NCBI RefSeq assembly: GCF_019457535.1
Contig: NZ_CP080417.1
Coordinates: 3,410,001 to 3,474,000, forward strand
DNA: 64,000 nucleotides
Direction of reading: 5' to 3'
Source: Shewanella halotolerans
Lineage (GTDB): Bacteria; Pseudomonadota; Gammaproteobacteria; Enterobacterales; Shewanellaceae
In this document: positions 1 through 9,196 of the stretch, piece after piece
Layout: each line of letters starts with the position of its first letter
Numbering within the stretch: the stretch's first letter is position 1
Position numbers and translations under genes: made by a program
Notes under the pieces: generated by a model
Told to the model about the DNA's origin: nothing
What the model saw: only the letters and a program-made list of their open reading frames with translations
Databases searched by the model: none

Positions 1-78
1 GAGGTGGCCGACAACATGGTGAAGACGGTGCGGGTCATGCCCCAGCACTACAAGGCGCCCAAGGGCAGTCGCAACTAG
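1..78 (+). CDS. 3' end of an unidentified gene (partial)
   Basis: The window opens inside a forward reading frame that runs 25 codons to a TAG stop at 76-78. The visible C-terminus is basic and ends in APKGSRN. A rho-independent terminator follows 15 bases later, so this is very likely the true end of a gene. Too little is visible to name the family. It converges on the DUF962 gene. Confidence 0.6.
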   Translation, partial: EVADNMVKTVRVMPQHYKAPKGSRN

Positions 79-93
79 TTCTCACCATGGCTC

Positions 94-121
94 AAAAAAG
101 GCGCTCTAAGGCGCCTTTTTG
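94..121 (+). terminator. Rho-independent terminator of the first partial gene
   Basis: An A-run, the GC-rich stem AGGCGC/GCGCCT and a T-run follow the stop codon of the partial forward gene. The A and T runs on both sides mean it could also serve the leftward DUF962 gene. Confidence 0.85.
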
Positions 122-146
122 TTATCCTATATCGACCACTCATTCA

Positions 147-689
147 CTAGCTCTCAGTCTTAGTCGCATGGGTCAGGGCCCGGCGCTTATCTCTCGCCAG
201 CGGGGTGATCGCCTCGTCTAAGTCGCGCTCTAGTCCAAGCATGAAGTAAAGCTCGGCCATCAGGAAAAAGGGGCCGATCAACAGCTGGTTAAGATCGTCG
301 ATAAAGGCCGGTTTAGCCTTCTCATACTTGTGGCCGATCAGCTGGAAGATCCAGCCAATCACGAACACGCCGATGGCGATGGGCCAGGCCTGTTCCATCC
401 GCGATACCAAGAAGGAGGTGTAAAGCACGGGCAGGATAAATAGCACCAGCCCCAGCGCCAGTTTGGCATGCAGCGCAAAGTAATAGAGCAAGACACCGCA
501 GGCAAACAGCACAGCTACGTTCAGCTCCAGCCCTATAGAATCGAAGCTATACAGGCTAAAGGGGATGGTGTTTAACATCACGAAGGCCGACCAGATGATC
601 AGCGGGATACCGACAAAGTGGGTCTTGATGTTAGTGGGGTTGAGGTGAACACTCTTGTAGGTGGATAACTGCTCGATCGCAGATTTCAT
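147..689 (-). CDS. DUF962 / Mpo1-like membrane protein
   Basis: The 180-residue protein has an N-terminal motif HLNPTNIKTHFVGIPL, several hydrophobic segments (about residues 25-45, 55-70, 75-120) and the motif QLIGHKYEKAKPAF near residues 116-129. This matches the DUF962 family, whose yeast member Mpo1 is a 2-hydroxy fatty acid dioxygenase acting at a membrane. The conserved His residues in both motifs fit a metal site, but the bacterial substrate is not established. It is a single gene, with a 266-base gap separating it from acpS, and converges on the first partial gene. The family call is firm; the function is inference. Confidence 0.8.
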   Translation of the reverse strand: MKSAIEQLSTYKSVHLNPTNIKTHFVGIPLIIWSAFVMLNTIPFSLYSFDSIGLELNVAVLFACGVLLYYFALHAKLALGLVLFILPVLYTSFLVSRMEQAWPIAIGVFVIGWIFQLIGHKYEKAKPAFIDDLNQLLIGPFFLMAELYFMLGLERDLDEAITPLARDKRRALTHATKTES

Positions 690-955
690 GGCTCGGCTCC
701 ATCGTCTTTTTATCTTGCGAGACCAAAGCCAGCCCTATCTTGGCAACCGCCATTAAGGTAATTAGGCTAAGTTTGACGCTCGTCTCAGTTAGCCTAACCT
801 AAAACATTTTATTAACAGATGCCAGTGCGATGCGTCGACACAAGGCGCCGAAAACGAAATTAAAACAGCCTGTATTTCTGAACCTTAGCGCAGATGGGAC
901 TAATGCACAGTCAGTTAAACAGCAGCTGCATTACCCCATCTATCAAGGCCAATAG

Positions 956-1357
956 CTAGTTTGACTCGAGGATCACGGTCGCCGTGGCATAGTGTTTCTC
1001 ATCGGCGATGGAGAGATGGGCACGGCAGCCGCCCAACAGACTCAGCCGCTCGGCCGCACCGCCTTGAAAGGCGATAAGCGGCGCACCGTTAGCATCGTTA
1101 CTGATCTCGATATGCTGGAAGGAGACACCGCGTCCAATGCCGGTACCCAGTGCCTTGGCGGCCGCCTCTTTGGCGGCAAAACGCTTCGCCAAATAGCGAC
1201 CGGGTTGGGAGGAAGCCAAGAATATTGCCATCTCGGTTTGGGTCAACACACGCTTGGCCAGCGGACACTTGGCTAGCGCCTCTTCATCTCCCGCCGCAGG
1301 CACCTTGTCGGCGACGCGCGCGATCTCGACAATATCAGTCCCTAAACCAACAATCAT
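956..1357 (-). CDS. acpS: Holo-[acyl-carrier-protein] synthase
   Basis: Transfers 4'-phosphopantetheine from CoA to apo acyl carrier protein in the cytoplasm. I start at the ATG giving MIVGLGTDIVEI, the standard AcpS N-terminus, rather than at an in-frame ATG seven codons upstream. The 133-residue protein carries the Mg-binding Asp8 (GTD motif) and Glu64 (RFAAKEAAAKAL). It is the last gene of a leftward pdxJ-acpS pair (51-base gap), an arrangement common in gammaproteobacteria, where recO-pdxJ-acpS follow era. Confidence 0.95.
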   Translation of the reverse strand: MIVGLGTDIVEIARVADKVPAAGDEEALAKCPLAKRVLTQTEMAIFLASSQPGRYLAKRFAAKEAAAKALGTGIGRGVSFQHIEISNDANGAPLIAFQGGAAERLSLLGGCRAHLSIADEKHYATATVILESN

Positions 1358-1408
1358 ACGCTCTTCCCTACCCGCCACGACATGATATCAACCCCGATGC
1401 TCAGACGA

Positions 1409-2146
1409 CTACTGACCGCTGCGACCTTCGACCATCAGCTGTTTCATGTCACGCACAGCCTTATCCAAACCGTCGATCGCGGCGCGGGCGATGATGGCAT
1501 GACCGATATTAAGCTCATAAAGCTCAGGAATGGCCGCGATAGGCTTCACATTGTGATAATGAAGACCATGGCCCGCGTTGACCACCAGCCCCTTACCGTG
1601 GGCGTAGGTTGCCATCTCGGTAATGCGTGCCAGCTCCTTGGCTTGCTCTGCATCTGTCTCGGCGTCGGCATAACAGCCTGTGTGTAGCTCGATAACCGGC
1701 GCGCCTACGGCGACGGTGGCGTCGATCTGCACAGGGTCGGCATCGATAAACAGCGACACCTTGATACCCAGGGCTGTTAAACGCTCGACCGCGGCGCGGA
1801 TCTTATCCTGCTGGCCCGCCACATCCAGGCCGCCTTCTGTGGTCAGCTCTTCACGCTTCTCAGGTACCAAACAGACATAGGCTGGCTTCACCTCACAGGC
1901 GATATCCAGCATCTCGTCGGTCACCGCCATCTCGAAGTTCATACGCGTCTTGATGGTCTTGGCCAGCAGGTAGATGTCTCTGTCGCAGATATGACGTCTG
2001 TCTTCACGCAGATGCACGGTAATACCTTCGGCGCCGGCATGCTCGGCAACGGCTGCAGCGTGGACAGGATCCGGGTAACTGGTCCCACGGGCCTGACGTA
2101 AGGTGGCAATGTGATCGATATTAACGCCTAGATGAATACGGCTCAT
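1409..2146 (-). CDS. pdxJ: Pyridoxine 5'-phosphate synthase
   Basis: Condenses 1-deoxyxylulose 5-phosphate with 3-amino-2-oxopropyl phosphate to form pyridoxine 5'-phosphate, the ring-closing step of vitamin B6 synthesis. The 245-residue length and the N-terminal LGVNIDHIATLRQARGTSYP motif are typical, as are the EITVHLREDRRHI-like stretch (here GITVHLREDRRHI, about residues 41-53) and the C-terminal GLVVNAGHGLHYHN motif. It lies between recO and acpS on the same strand. Confidence 0.97.
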   Translation of the reverse strand: MSRIHLGVNIDHIATLRQARGTSYPDPVHAAAVAEHAGAEGITVHLREDRRHICDRDIYLLAKTIKTRMNFEMAVTDEMLDIACEVKPAYVCLVPEKREELTTEGGLDVAGQQDKIRAAVERLTALGIKVSLFIDADPVQIDATVAVGAPVIELHTGCYADAETDAEQAKELARITEMATYAHGKGLVVNAGHGLHYHNVKPIAAIPELYELNIGHAIIARAAIDGLDKAVRDMKQLMVEGRSGQ

Positions 2147-2274
2147 GGAAAGTCCTTAAGTGTAGAGTGTCGCGATTGGAATTTTGTGCCTATTTTACTA
2201 AAGCTTAAGGGAAGGCCACAAGGGAAACACCCGATGAATGTGCGCAACTCTCTACTGCGAACATGGATGGGGAG

Positions 2275-2970
2275 CTACTTGCTGTAACTCGATGGCCTGT
2301 TGCCCTTTAAAAACAGCGCCCGCGACTTAAGCGGCTTGTCCCCCAGCAGCGGCGACAGTAACTGCCTCATCAGCAGCTTAGCCTGTTTAAAGTCGGCCTC
2401 TGCCAGCCTGTCTTCCTCCAGGGCGCGCAGCATCTCGCCGCTAAAATGGTTTGGCTTGGGGCCGAGCGCCGTACTAAAGCCCTCTTCGGACAACAGGCGA
2501 TAGTAGAAATCGGTCTCTATAGGACTACCTTCGATATCCAGATTCAGCGATGGCATCACCCCAAGCTCCTTGAGCAGCGAAAGCTCAAACTGTCTGAGCT
2601 GCGCCTCGCTAAAGGCGGCGGCCATGGCCATCAGCGTCTTGTGATAGGTAAAGAAGAACTGCTCGGCGCCATGCTCTACTGACAAGCAGCGCACTAACAG
2701 CTCGTTAAGATAGAGGCCAGCAAAGCTATCGCTGCCGCTCAGGGGCACAGCCGGGCTGGCGGCCTCTACCTGATACAGGCTCTTGAGGCTGCTTCGTCCC
2801 GATAGCTGAAACAACAAAGGCTGAAAGGGTTGCAGTATGCTCTTTATCGAGGTCTTGCCACTGCCCAGGCGCGCGACGGCATCTACCCTGCCCAGACCGT
2901 CGACCAACAGATTGACCAGCACGCTCGACTCCCGATAGGGACGGGTGTGCAGTACATATCCCCTGTGCAT
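2275..2970 (-). CDS. recO: DNA repair protein RecO
   Basis: RecO anneals single strands and helps RecR load RecA onto SSB-coated DNA. The 231-residue protein has the N-terminal OB-fold start (RGYVLHTRPYRESSVLVNLLV) and the helical C-terminal part of the family, with no zinc cysteines, as in the E. coli type. The gene is 104 bases downstream of era, with a terminator between, and 128 bases upstream of pdxJ. Confidence 0.94.
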   Translation of the reverse strand: MHRGYVLHTRPYRESSVLVNLLVDGLGRVDAVARLGSGKTSIKSILQPFQPLLFQLSGRSSLKSLYQVEAASPAVPLSGSDSFAGLYLNELLVRCLSVEHGAEQFFFTYHKTLMAMAAAFSEAQLRQFELSLLKELGVMPSLNLDIEGSPIETDFYYRLLSEEGFSTALGPKPNHFSGEMLRALEEDRLAEADFKQAKLLMRQLLSPLLGDKPLKSRALFLKGNRPSSYSK

Positions 2971-3012
2971 TGCCCTATTCCTTAATCCCTGCTTACCAAA
3001 AACAATGCCGAC

Positions 3013-3057
3013 AAAAAAGCCGAGACAACCACAACGTTAGCGTGACTATCTCGGCTT
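3013..3057 (-). terminator. Rho-independent terminator after era
   Basis: On the minus strand an AGCCGAGA...TCTCGGCT stem with a longer interrupted lower stem is followed by a T-run. It lies 17 bases after the era stop and separates the lepB-rnc-era unit from recO. Confidence 0.85.
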
Positions 3058-3074
3058 AACATTAATCTGTCGAC

Positions 3075-4070
3075 TTAGCTCTCGCCGTAGCCTAATGAGC
3101 GCAGGGCGCGCTCATCGTCGGCCCAGCCAGACTTAACCTTGACCCAGACCTCGAGGAAGACCTTGTTATCGAACAGGACCTCCATATCTTGACGGGCTTG
3201 GGTGGCAATGGTGCGTATACGTTCACCCTTGTTGCCGATCACCATACGCTTCTGGGTCTCGCGCTCCACCAGGATCAAGGCATTGATCTGATAGACGCCG
3301 TTTTCCATCATCTTAAACTGCTCTATCTCTACCGTGGCATCGTAGGGCAGCTCGTCGCCGAGGAAACGCATCAGCTTTTCGCGCACTATCTCAGAGGCCA
3401 TAAACTTCTGAGAACGGTCGGTGACATAATCCTCGGGGAAGTAGTGCGGAGACTCAGGTACCGACTCTAAGGCCAGCTCCATGATGCGCTGCACATTGGT
3501 GCCATGGGTTGCCGAGATAGGCAAGATCTCATCAAATTCAAACTTGGCCGCCAGGGTCTGCAGATGCGGGAACAGCGCCTCTTTGTCCTTGATGTTATCC
3601 ACCTTGTTGATGGCCAGAATCGTCTTGCGGCCATCGTCACGGTTATGAAGCTTCTTCAGCACCATCTCATCGTCGGCGGTCCAGTTAAGACCATCGACCA
3701 CGAATACCACCAGGCTAACCTCGGCCAAAGAGCTGGACGCCGCGCGGTTCATCAGACGGTTGATGGCGCGCTTCTCTTCAATATGCAGACCTGGGGTATC
3801 GATAAACACCACCTGACGCGGGCCATCGGTATGAATGCCCATGATGCGGTGACGCGTGGTCTGCGGCTTCTTAGAGGTGATAGAGATCTTCTGACCCAGT
3901 AGCTTATTCAGCAGGGTCGACTTGCCGACGTTAGGGCGGCCGACGATGGCCACCATGCCGCAATAGGTCACCTCATATTGGCTACCACTGCGGCCGCTGT
4001 TCATCCTCGCCAGCAGCTCGTCTAGACTCGGCTCTTGTGCGCCTTCAGGCTGCTCGGGTTTGTTACTCAT
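3075..4070 (-). CDS. era: GTPase Era
   Basis: Ribosome-assembly GTPase that binds the 3' end of 16S rRNA. The G1 motif GRPNVGKST is at residues 44-52, followed by the G3 DTPG and G4 NKVD motifs, and a C-terminal KH domain with GNKGERIRTIA. At 331 residues it has an N-terminal extension of about 35 acidic and polar residues compared with the usual family length. Its ATG overlaps the rnc stop (ATGA), so rnc and era are translationally coupled. Confidence 0.97.
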   Translation of the reverse strand: MSNKPEQPEGAQEPSLDELLARMNSGRSGSQYEVTYCGMVAIVGRPNVGKSTLLNKLLGQKISITSKKPQTTRHRIMGIHTDGPRQVVFIDTPGLHIEEKRAINRLMNRAASSSLAEVSLVVFVVDGLNWTADDEMVLKKLHNRDDGRKTILAINKVDNIKDKEALFPHLQTLAAKFEFDEILPISATHGTNVQRIMELALESVPESPHYFPEDYVTDRSQKFMASEIVREKLMRFLGDELPYDATVEIEQFKMMENGVYQINALILVERETQKRMVIGNKGERIRTIATQARQDMEVLFDNKVFLEVWVKVKSGWADDERALRSLGYGES

Positions 4071-4744
4071 TTCTTAATACGCTCCAACACTTCTGCTGCG
4101 GCAATCTGCTCCGCCTTTCTACGGGAATTGGCCACGCCGATAACGGCTTCTTTTAGCTGCTCCACCTTACACTCCACGGTGAAGGTTTGCGCATGGGCTT
4201 CGCCGCTGATGTTCACCACTGTATAGACGGGAAGCGGCTGCTTAAATCCCTGCAGGTGCTCCTGCAGCAGGGTCTTGGGATCTTTCTGATTGACTGGCTC
4301 GATCACCGCAAGGCGGCTCTTATACCAGTTTAGTACTAAAGTACGACAGGTCTCGATATCGGCATCCAGATAGATGGCGCCTATGATCGCCTCCATGGCA
4401 TCGGCCAAGATAGACTCACGGCGAAAGCCACCGCTCTTGAGCTCACCAGGGCCCAGCTTGAGGTAATCGCCGAGCTTAAACTCCTTGGCGATCTCCGCCA
4501 GCATCTTACCGCATACGAGCGTCGCGCGCATCCGGCTCAGGTCACCCTCGGTCGCCTTGGGAAACTGATGATACAAGGCGTCAGAGATGACGATAGAGAG
4601 AATAGAGTCGCCTAAAAACTCCAGTCTTTCGTTATGCTTGCTCGCCGCACTGCGGTGGGTTAACGCCTGGTCCAGCAGTGCGATCTGCTGAAATTGATAA
4701 CCTAATATTCTACCCAAACGCGGTAGATTCTTAATGGGTTCCAT
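4067..4744 (-). CDS. rnc: Ribonuclease III
   Basis: Double-strand RNA endonuclease used in rRNA and mRNA processing. The 225-residue protein has the signature NERLEFLGDSIL at residues 38-49, the second catalytic acidic cluster (ILADAMEAIIGAIYLD, about residues 111-126) and a C-terminal dsRNA-binding domain (DPKTLLQEHLQG ... RRKAEQIAAAEVLE). The gene begins one base after the lepB stop and overlaps era. Confidence 0.97.
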   Translation of the reverse strand: MEPIKNLPRLGRILGYQFQQIALLDQALTHRSAASKHNERLEFLGDSILSIVISDALYHQFPKATEGDLSRMRATLVCGKMLAEIAKEFKLGDYLKLGPGELKSGGFRRESILADAMEAIIGAIYLDADIETCRTLVLNWYKSRLAVIEPVNQKDPKTLLQEHLQGFKQPLPVYTVVNISGEAHAQTFTVECKVEQLKEAVIGVANSRRKAEQIAAAEVLERIKK

Positions 4745-5662
4745 CTACACAATTCCGCCTACACGGTTAAAGCGTACGCCTGTCGGTACCCAAGTTGGTA
4801 AAAAGTCCGACGGCTTGCGCTCAAATTCAAAACTAATCCAGATCGCAACCGCCTTGCCGACCAGGTTGGCCTCGGGCACGAAGCCCCAGAAGCGTGAGTC
4901 TGTGCTATTGTCGCGGTTGTCACCCATCATGAAATACTGACCTTCAGGCACGACAAACTCACCCACCGCCAAATTCCCCTCGCGGAAATAGTAAGAGGTC
5001 GGCTCGCCGCGTCCTGGGTTAATCAGGATATCGTGGGTCACATCGCCCAGCTGCTCCTTGTAACGCAGCAGCGGGATATTATCCTGGGTAAATTCGCCCT
5101 GATTGACACCGGCGCGCTCTATCTTCTCTAGCTTAGGACACTCGCTCTGTCCCTCTGGGCAGGCTTTTTGAATATAGAGGTCCTTGTTGCGATAGACGAT
5201 GCGATCCCCCGGCAGGCCGATGACTCGCTTGATGTAGTCGATCTGCGGGTTTTCTGGGTATTTAAATACCGCCACGTCGCCGCGCTGTGGCTTGCCTGTT
5301 TCGATAAGCTTGCTACGCCACACAGGATCTTTCAGCCCATAACTAAACTTCTCTACCAGGATGAAGTCGCCCACCAGCAAGGTTGGCATCATAGATCCTG
5401 AAGGAATCTGAAAAGGCTCGTAGATAAAAGAGCGTAGGATCAACACGAAAGCGATAACCGGAAAAATAGAACGCGAGGTCTCCACTATGGCAGACTCACG
5501 CACGATTTTTTCGGCGCTCTCTTCGCTAATCTCCTGGTTGGCCGCCTGAGCCATGGCCAGCTTCTGCTGACGCTTGGGGGCTAAGACTAAGGCATCGAAC
5601 ATCCAGATCAGGCCGCTGCCTAGGGTCACCAAGACCAGGATAAGGGAAAAATAAGCCGCCAT
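4745..5662 (-). CDS. lepB: Signal peptidase I
   Basis: Inner-membrane serine protease that removes signal peptides from exported proteins. Two hydrophobic segments (about residues 4-25 and 66-80) precede the catalytic Ser90 in PSGSMMPTL. The general base is Lys145 in DYIKRVIGLPGD, and box E (GDNRDNSTDSRFWG) is present. At 305 residues it is of E. coli-like length, with the large periplasmic domain including a two-Cys insert (ACPEGQSECP). First gene of the lepB-rnc-era unit. Confidence 0.97.
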   Translation of the reverse strand: MAAYFSLILVLVTLGSGLIWMFDALVLAPKRQQKLAMAQAANQEISEESAEKIVRESAIVETSRSIFPVIAFVLILRSFIYEPFQIPSGSMMPTLLVGDFILVEKFSYGLKDPVWRSKLIETGKPQRGDVAVFKYPENPQIDYIKRVIGLPGDRIVYRNKDLYIQKACPEGQSECPKLEKIERAGVNQGEFTQDNIPLLRYKEQLGDVTHDILINPGRGEPTSYYFREGNLAVGEFVVPEGQYFMMGDNRDNSTDSRFWGFVPEANLVGKAVAIWISFEFERKPSDFLPTWVPTGVRFNRVGGIV

Positions 5663-5753
5663 ACGCTAACTAACTCCTGAAAAATGCTCCAGCAAAATAA
5701 GGGGGATATCGCCTGCCTAGCAGGCCATTAGCCCATTTATACTGTAACAAACA

Positions 5754-5776
5754 AAGCGCCGCAAACCGCGGCGCTC
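5754..5776 (-). terminator. Rho-independent terminator after lepA
   Basis: The minus strand has a GCGCCGCGG/CCGCGGCGC-type stem followed by TTTGTTTGTT, about 40 bases past the lepA stop. It separates lepA from lepB. Confidence 0.8.
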
Positions 5777-5815
5777 ATTATCAATCACTATTAACAATTA
5801 TTAACTAAAAAGTGA

Positions 5816-7606
5816 TTACTCATTGATCTTCAGCACGGCGAGGAAGGCCTCTTGCGGGACTTCGACGTTACCCACCTGCTTCATGCGCTTCTTACCCTCT
5901 TTCTGCTTCTGCAGCAGCTTCTTCTTACGGGAGACGTCGCCGCCGTAACACTTAGCGGTTACGTCTTTACGCAGGGCCTTGACCGATGAACGGGCGATGA
6001 TCTGGCTGCCGACGGCCGCCTGAATCGCAATATCGAACATCTGTCTTGGGATCAGTTCCTTCATCTTGTTCACCAAGGCCAGGCCTTGATAACGCACGTT
6101 CGCCTTGTGAAGGATCATCGCCAGGGCATCGACGCGATCGCCATTGATCAGTACGTCCAGACGCACCATGTCCGCCGGCTCGAAGCGTTTGAAGTTATAT
6201 TCCAGCGATGCATAACCGCGACTGGTCGACTTCAAGCGGTCGAAGAAGTCCATCACCACCTCGGCCATCGGCATATCATAGGTGATCGCCACCTGGTTGC
6301 CGTGGTAGACCATGTTGGTCTGCACGCCGCGCTTCTCGATACACAGGGTGATCACGTTACCCAGGTACTCTTTTGGTACCAGGATGTTGGTCTCAACGAT
6401 AGGCTCACGCATCTCTTCGATGTTGTTCATCGGCGGAAGATCCGATGGGTTATCGACGTAGATGGTCTCGCCCTTGGTGGTCACCACCTCGTAGACTACG
6501 GTCGGCGCCGTGGTGATCAGATCCAAGTTATATTCGCGCTCGAGACGCTCCTGAATGATCTCCATGTGCAGCAGACCCAGGTAACCGATACGGAAACCAA
6601 AGCCCAGTGCCGATGAGGTTTCCGGCTCGAAGAAGAGTGAGGCATCGTTCAGGCTCAGCTTGTTGAGCGCGTCACGGAAGTTCTCATAGTCGTCGGTCGA
6701 GATAGGGAATACACCGGCATAAACCTGCGGCTTCACCTTCTTAAAACCAGGCAACGGCTTGTCGGCGCCATTCTTGGCCAGCGTCAAAGTATCACCCACA
6801 GGCGCGCCGTGAATCTCTTTGATGCCCGCAATCACGAAGCCTACTTCACCTGTACTCAGCTGAGCCGTGTCTGTCTGCTTAGGCGTGAAGATACCGACGC
6901 GATCGGCCGTATGGGTCTGGCCGGTCGACATCACCTTGAACTTGTCACCCTTCTTGAGCACACCATTCTTGATACGCACCAAGGAAACGACGCCCAGGTA
7001 GCTGTCGAACCAAGAATCGATGATCAACGCCTGCAGCGGCGCTTCAGGGTCACCTTCTGGTGGCGGGATCTGCGCAACGATAGTTTCCAGTACGTCGCTG
7101 ATACCTAAACCTGTCTTGGCCGAGCAGCGCACCGCATCGGCGGCCTCAATACCCACGATATCCTCGATCTCCTCGGCGACACGCTCTGGGTCAGCCTGGG
7201 GAAGGTCTATCTTATTCAGTACAGGCACCACGTCCAGATCCATGTCCAGCGCGGTATAGCAGTTTGCCAGGGTCTGAGCCTCAACGCCTTGACCGGCATC
7301 GACCACCAAGAGGGCACCTTCACAGGCAGCCAGCGAGCGTGATACTTCATAGGAGAAATCCACGTGACCAGGGGTATCGATGAAGTTCAGCTGGTAGGTT
7401 TCACCATCTTTAGCTTTGTAATCGAGAGTCACACTCTGGGCTTTAATGGTAATGCCGCGCTCACGCTCGAGATCCATTGAGTCCAATACCTGCGCCGCCA
7501 TCTCACGGTCAGACAGGCCGCCGCACTCTTGAATAAGACGGTCAGAAAGGGTTGATTTGCCGTGGTCAATATGGGCAATAATCGAAAAGTTTCTAATATG
7601 CTTCAT
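5816..7606 (-). CDS. lepA: Elongation factor 4 (LepA)
   Basis: Translational GTPase related to EF-G that acts on stalled ribosomes or in initiation. The P-loop AHIDHGKST is at residues 11-19, with DTPGHVDF and NKIDLP motifs following. The 596-residue length and the LepA-specific C-terminal domain (RKKKLLQKQKEGKKRMKQVG) are normal. It sits between the rse operon and lepB, with its own terminator. Confidence 0.98.
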   Translation of the reverse strand: MKHIRNFSIIAHIDHGKSTLSDRLIQECGGLSDREMAAQVLDSMDLERERGITIKAQSVTLDYKAKDGETYQLNFIDTPGHVDFSYEVSRSLAACEGALLVVDAGQGVEAQTLANCYTALDMDLDVVPVLNKIDLPQADPERVAEEIEDIVGIEAADAVRCSAKTGLGISDVLETIVAQIPPPEGDPEAPLQALIIDSWFDSYLGVVSLVRIKNGVLKKGDKFKVMSTGQTHTADRVGIFTPKQTDTAQLSTGEVGFVIAGIKEIHGAPVGDTLTLAKNGADKPLPGFKKVKPQVYAGVFPISTDDYENFRDALNKLSLNDASLFFEPETSSALGFGFRIGYLGLLHMEIIQERLEREYNLDLITTAPTVVYEVVTTKGETIYVDNPSDLPPMNNIEEMREPIVETNILVPKEYLGNVITLCIEKRGVQTNMVYHGNQVAITYDMPMAEVVMDFFDRLKSTSRGYASLEYNFKRFEPADMVRLDVLINGDRVDALAMILHKANVRYQGLALVNKMKELIPRQMFDIAIQAAVGSQIIARSSVKALRKDVTAKCYGGDVSRKKKLLQKQKEGKKRMKQVGNVEVPQEAFLAVLKINE

Positions 7607-7714
7607 TGTGCGAAATGACTAAACTCGAAATTGAAATTGATCTAAAAGTGCCGAATTGTACCCGATCGCTAAACTAATACCAATTGGAATCCATCGGACA
7701 AGGAAAATAATAGA

Positions 7715-8191
7715 CTAGTTGGCAGGGGAAATGCCGTCTATGGCCCGGCCAAGGCGGGAGAGGATCACCGGCTGGCTGTTGATCTCCAGCGATTTTGCCC
7801 AGCGCCGCCCCAGCCACCAGGCACTTGCCGCGCCGCTCAGACCAAGGGCGATAGTCAGCAGATCGCTGCTCACGAGTCCTGCCAGACCAGCGAGGAAATG
7901 TCCCAAGGTGGCACCAATAAAAAGGCCCGCCAGCGGCATAAGGTAGACGATGGCGGCCGCCTTTAAGATCACACTCTCAGGCAGGCCAAGCTTTAACAGT
8001 TCACCGGGTTCATACTGGGTGTCGCTAGGCAGCGAGAAGCGCTGCACCTTGGGCGAGAACGCCTTAGACACGGCAGAGGTGCCACAGGTGTCATTGTTAT
8101 CGCAATGATTACAGGCATTTTTAACTTTCACTTCTACCGTGACCCAGCCATCGCCCGGGCACCTGATCACTGTGGCGGTTTCTTCCATCAT
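7715..8191 (-). CDS. rseC: SoxR-reducing system protein RseC
   Basis: Inner-membrane protein of the rpoE operon, implicated in reducing SoxR and in sigma-E control. The 158-residue protein shows the N-terminal Cys motif (C11, then CNHCDNNDTC at about 27-36) and two membrane segments (about residues 75-95 and 105-125). The gene starts seven bases after the rseB stop, so it belongs to rpoE-rseABC. Confidence 0.93.
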   Translation of the reverse strand: MMEETATVIRCPGDGWVTVEVKVKNACNHCDNNDTCGTSAVSKAFSPKVQRFSLPSDTQYEPGELLKLGLPESVILKAAAIVYLMPLAGLFIGATLGHFLAGLAGLVSSDLLTIALGLSGAASAWWLGRRWAKSLEINSQPVILSRLGRAIDGISPAN

Positions 8192-8198
8192 AGCGGGA

Positions 8199-9131
8199 TC
8201 ACTCTATGGTGATGCTTTTGGCGATGCGGCTGAGTGTCTCGGCCGGCACCTTGCCCACGGCAACCACCTCAGCATTGCCCACACGCTCGGCGGCCAAAGA
8301 GAGACCGTTGCGTGTCATCAGCTCGTCAGGCAGCGCCGTCTCGCCGGCTCTGGCCACATACACAGAGATGTTCACCAGGCCATCGCTCAGGGCGATATAC
8401 TCGACCGACTCGTGGCTGCCGATGAGCCTGTGATTATCCTTGACCAAGATCTTAAAACCTTGCGGTAACCATTTGAACTGCCAGTTGTCAGCCTGCTCAC
8501 GCTGGGGCTGAGGCATGATCTCGGGCCAATCCTGCTTATAGGCTTCGCGCAGAATCGCCGGCGCATCGTCAAGAACAATCAACTCAACCACCAGCACCTG
8601 CTCCAGCAGCTGCTTCTCTAGGTTCAGCATGTCGTAACGCAGCGGCAGATAGGTATCCATATCCAGCCATACCTGATAGCTATAGCGATTGTCATCGTTG
8701 GGGATAATCCGCACTAACTGGCTGGGACGCCCGGCCAGACGCGAACGTCCACCCAGGACAAACTGATAACCCGACTCTAGATCAGAGATAACGCCGGCAA
8801 ACGCAGGTGGCAATACGCCTTGAATACGCTCGGCGCGCACGCTGTAGGCAGGTTGGTCATGTTCGATAAAGGTAACTGTATTGCCCACGCGCACGGCATT
8901 TTTCGGCGGGCCATTGAGGTGCTCGAGAAAAGCGACTTCTTGGTCTTCGACCTTGCCGTGAAGATAAACCAGGGGGCGTATGTGATCCGCTTGCAGATGG
9001 ATCAGGGACATCTTGAATTCTTGCCCTTTCAAGGCGAGGCTCATATTTTCGAGCCAAGCCTTAGCGGACAACTCTTCCTGCGCACTGGCAGGGAAGACGA
9101 GGACTAACAGGGCCAACCAAATAAGACGCAA
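8199..9131 (-). CDS. rseB: Sigma-E regulatory protein RseB
   Basis: Periplasmic protein that binds RseA and protects it from DegS until it senses lipopolysaccharide intermediates. A signal peptide (MRLIWLALLVLVFPASA) is followed by a MucB/RseB domain with the conserved AWLENMSLALKGQEF start and the C-terminal LPQGFKI...SDGLVNISVYV region. Length of 310 residues is normal. It sits 65 bases after rseA and seven bases before rseC. Confidence 0.95.
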   Translation of the reverse strand: MRLIWLALLVLVFPASAQEELSAKAWLENMSLALKGQEFKMSLIHLQADHIRPLVYLHGKVEDQEVAFLEHLNGPPKNAVRVGNTVTFIEHDQPAYSVRAERIQGVLPPAFAGVISDLESGYQFVLGGRSRLAGRPSQLVRIIPNDDNRYSYQVWLDMDTYLPLRYDMLNLEKQLLEQVLVVELIVLDDAPAILREAYKQDWPEIMPQPQREQADNWQFKWLPQGFKILVKDNHRLIGSHESVEYIALSDGLVNISVYVARAGETALPDELMTRNGLSLAAERVGNAEVVAVGKVPAETLSRIAKSITIE

Positions 9132-9196
9132 GCTAACTCCTTAATAATACCAATCGACACAAAGAGTATAGTCAGTGTGACCAGTATAAATAGCTT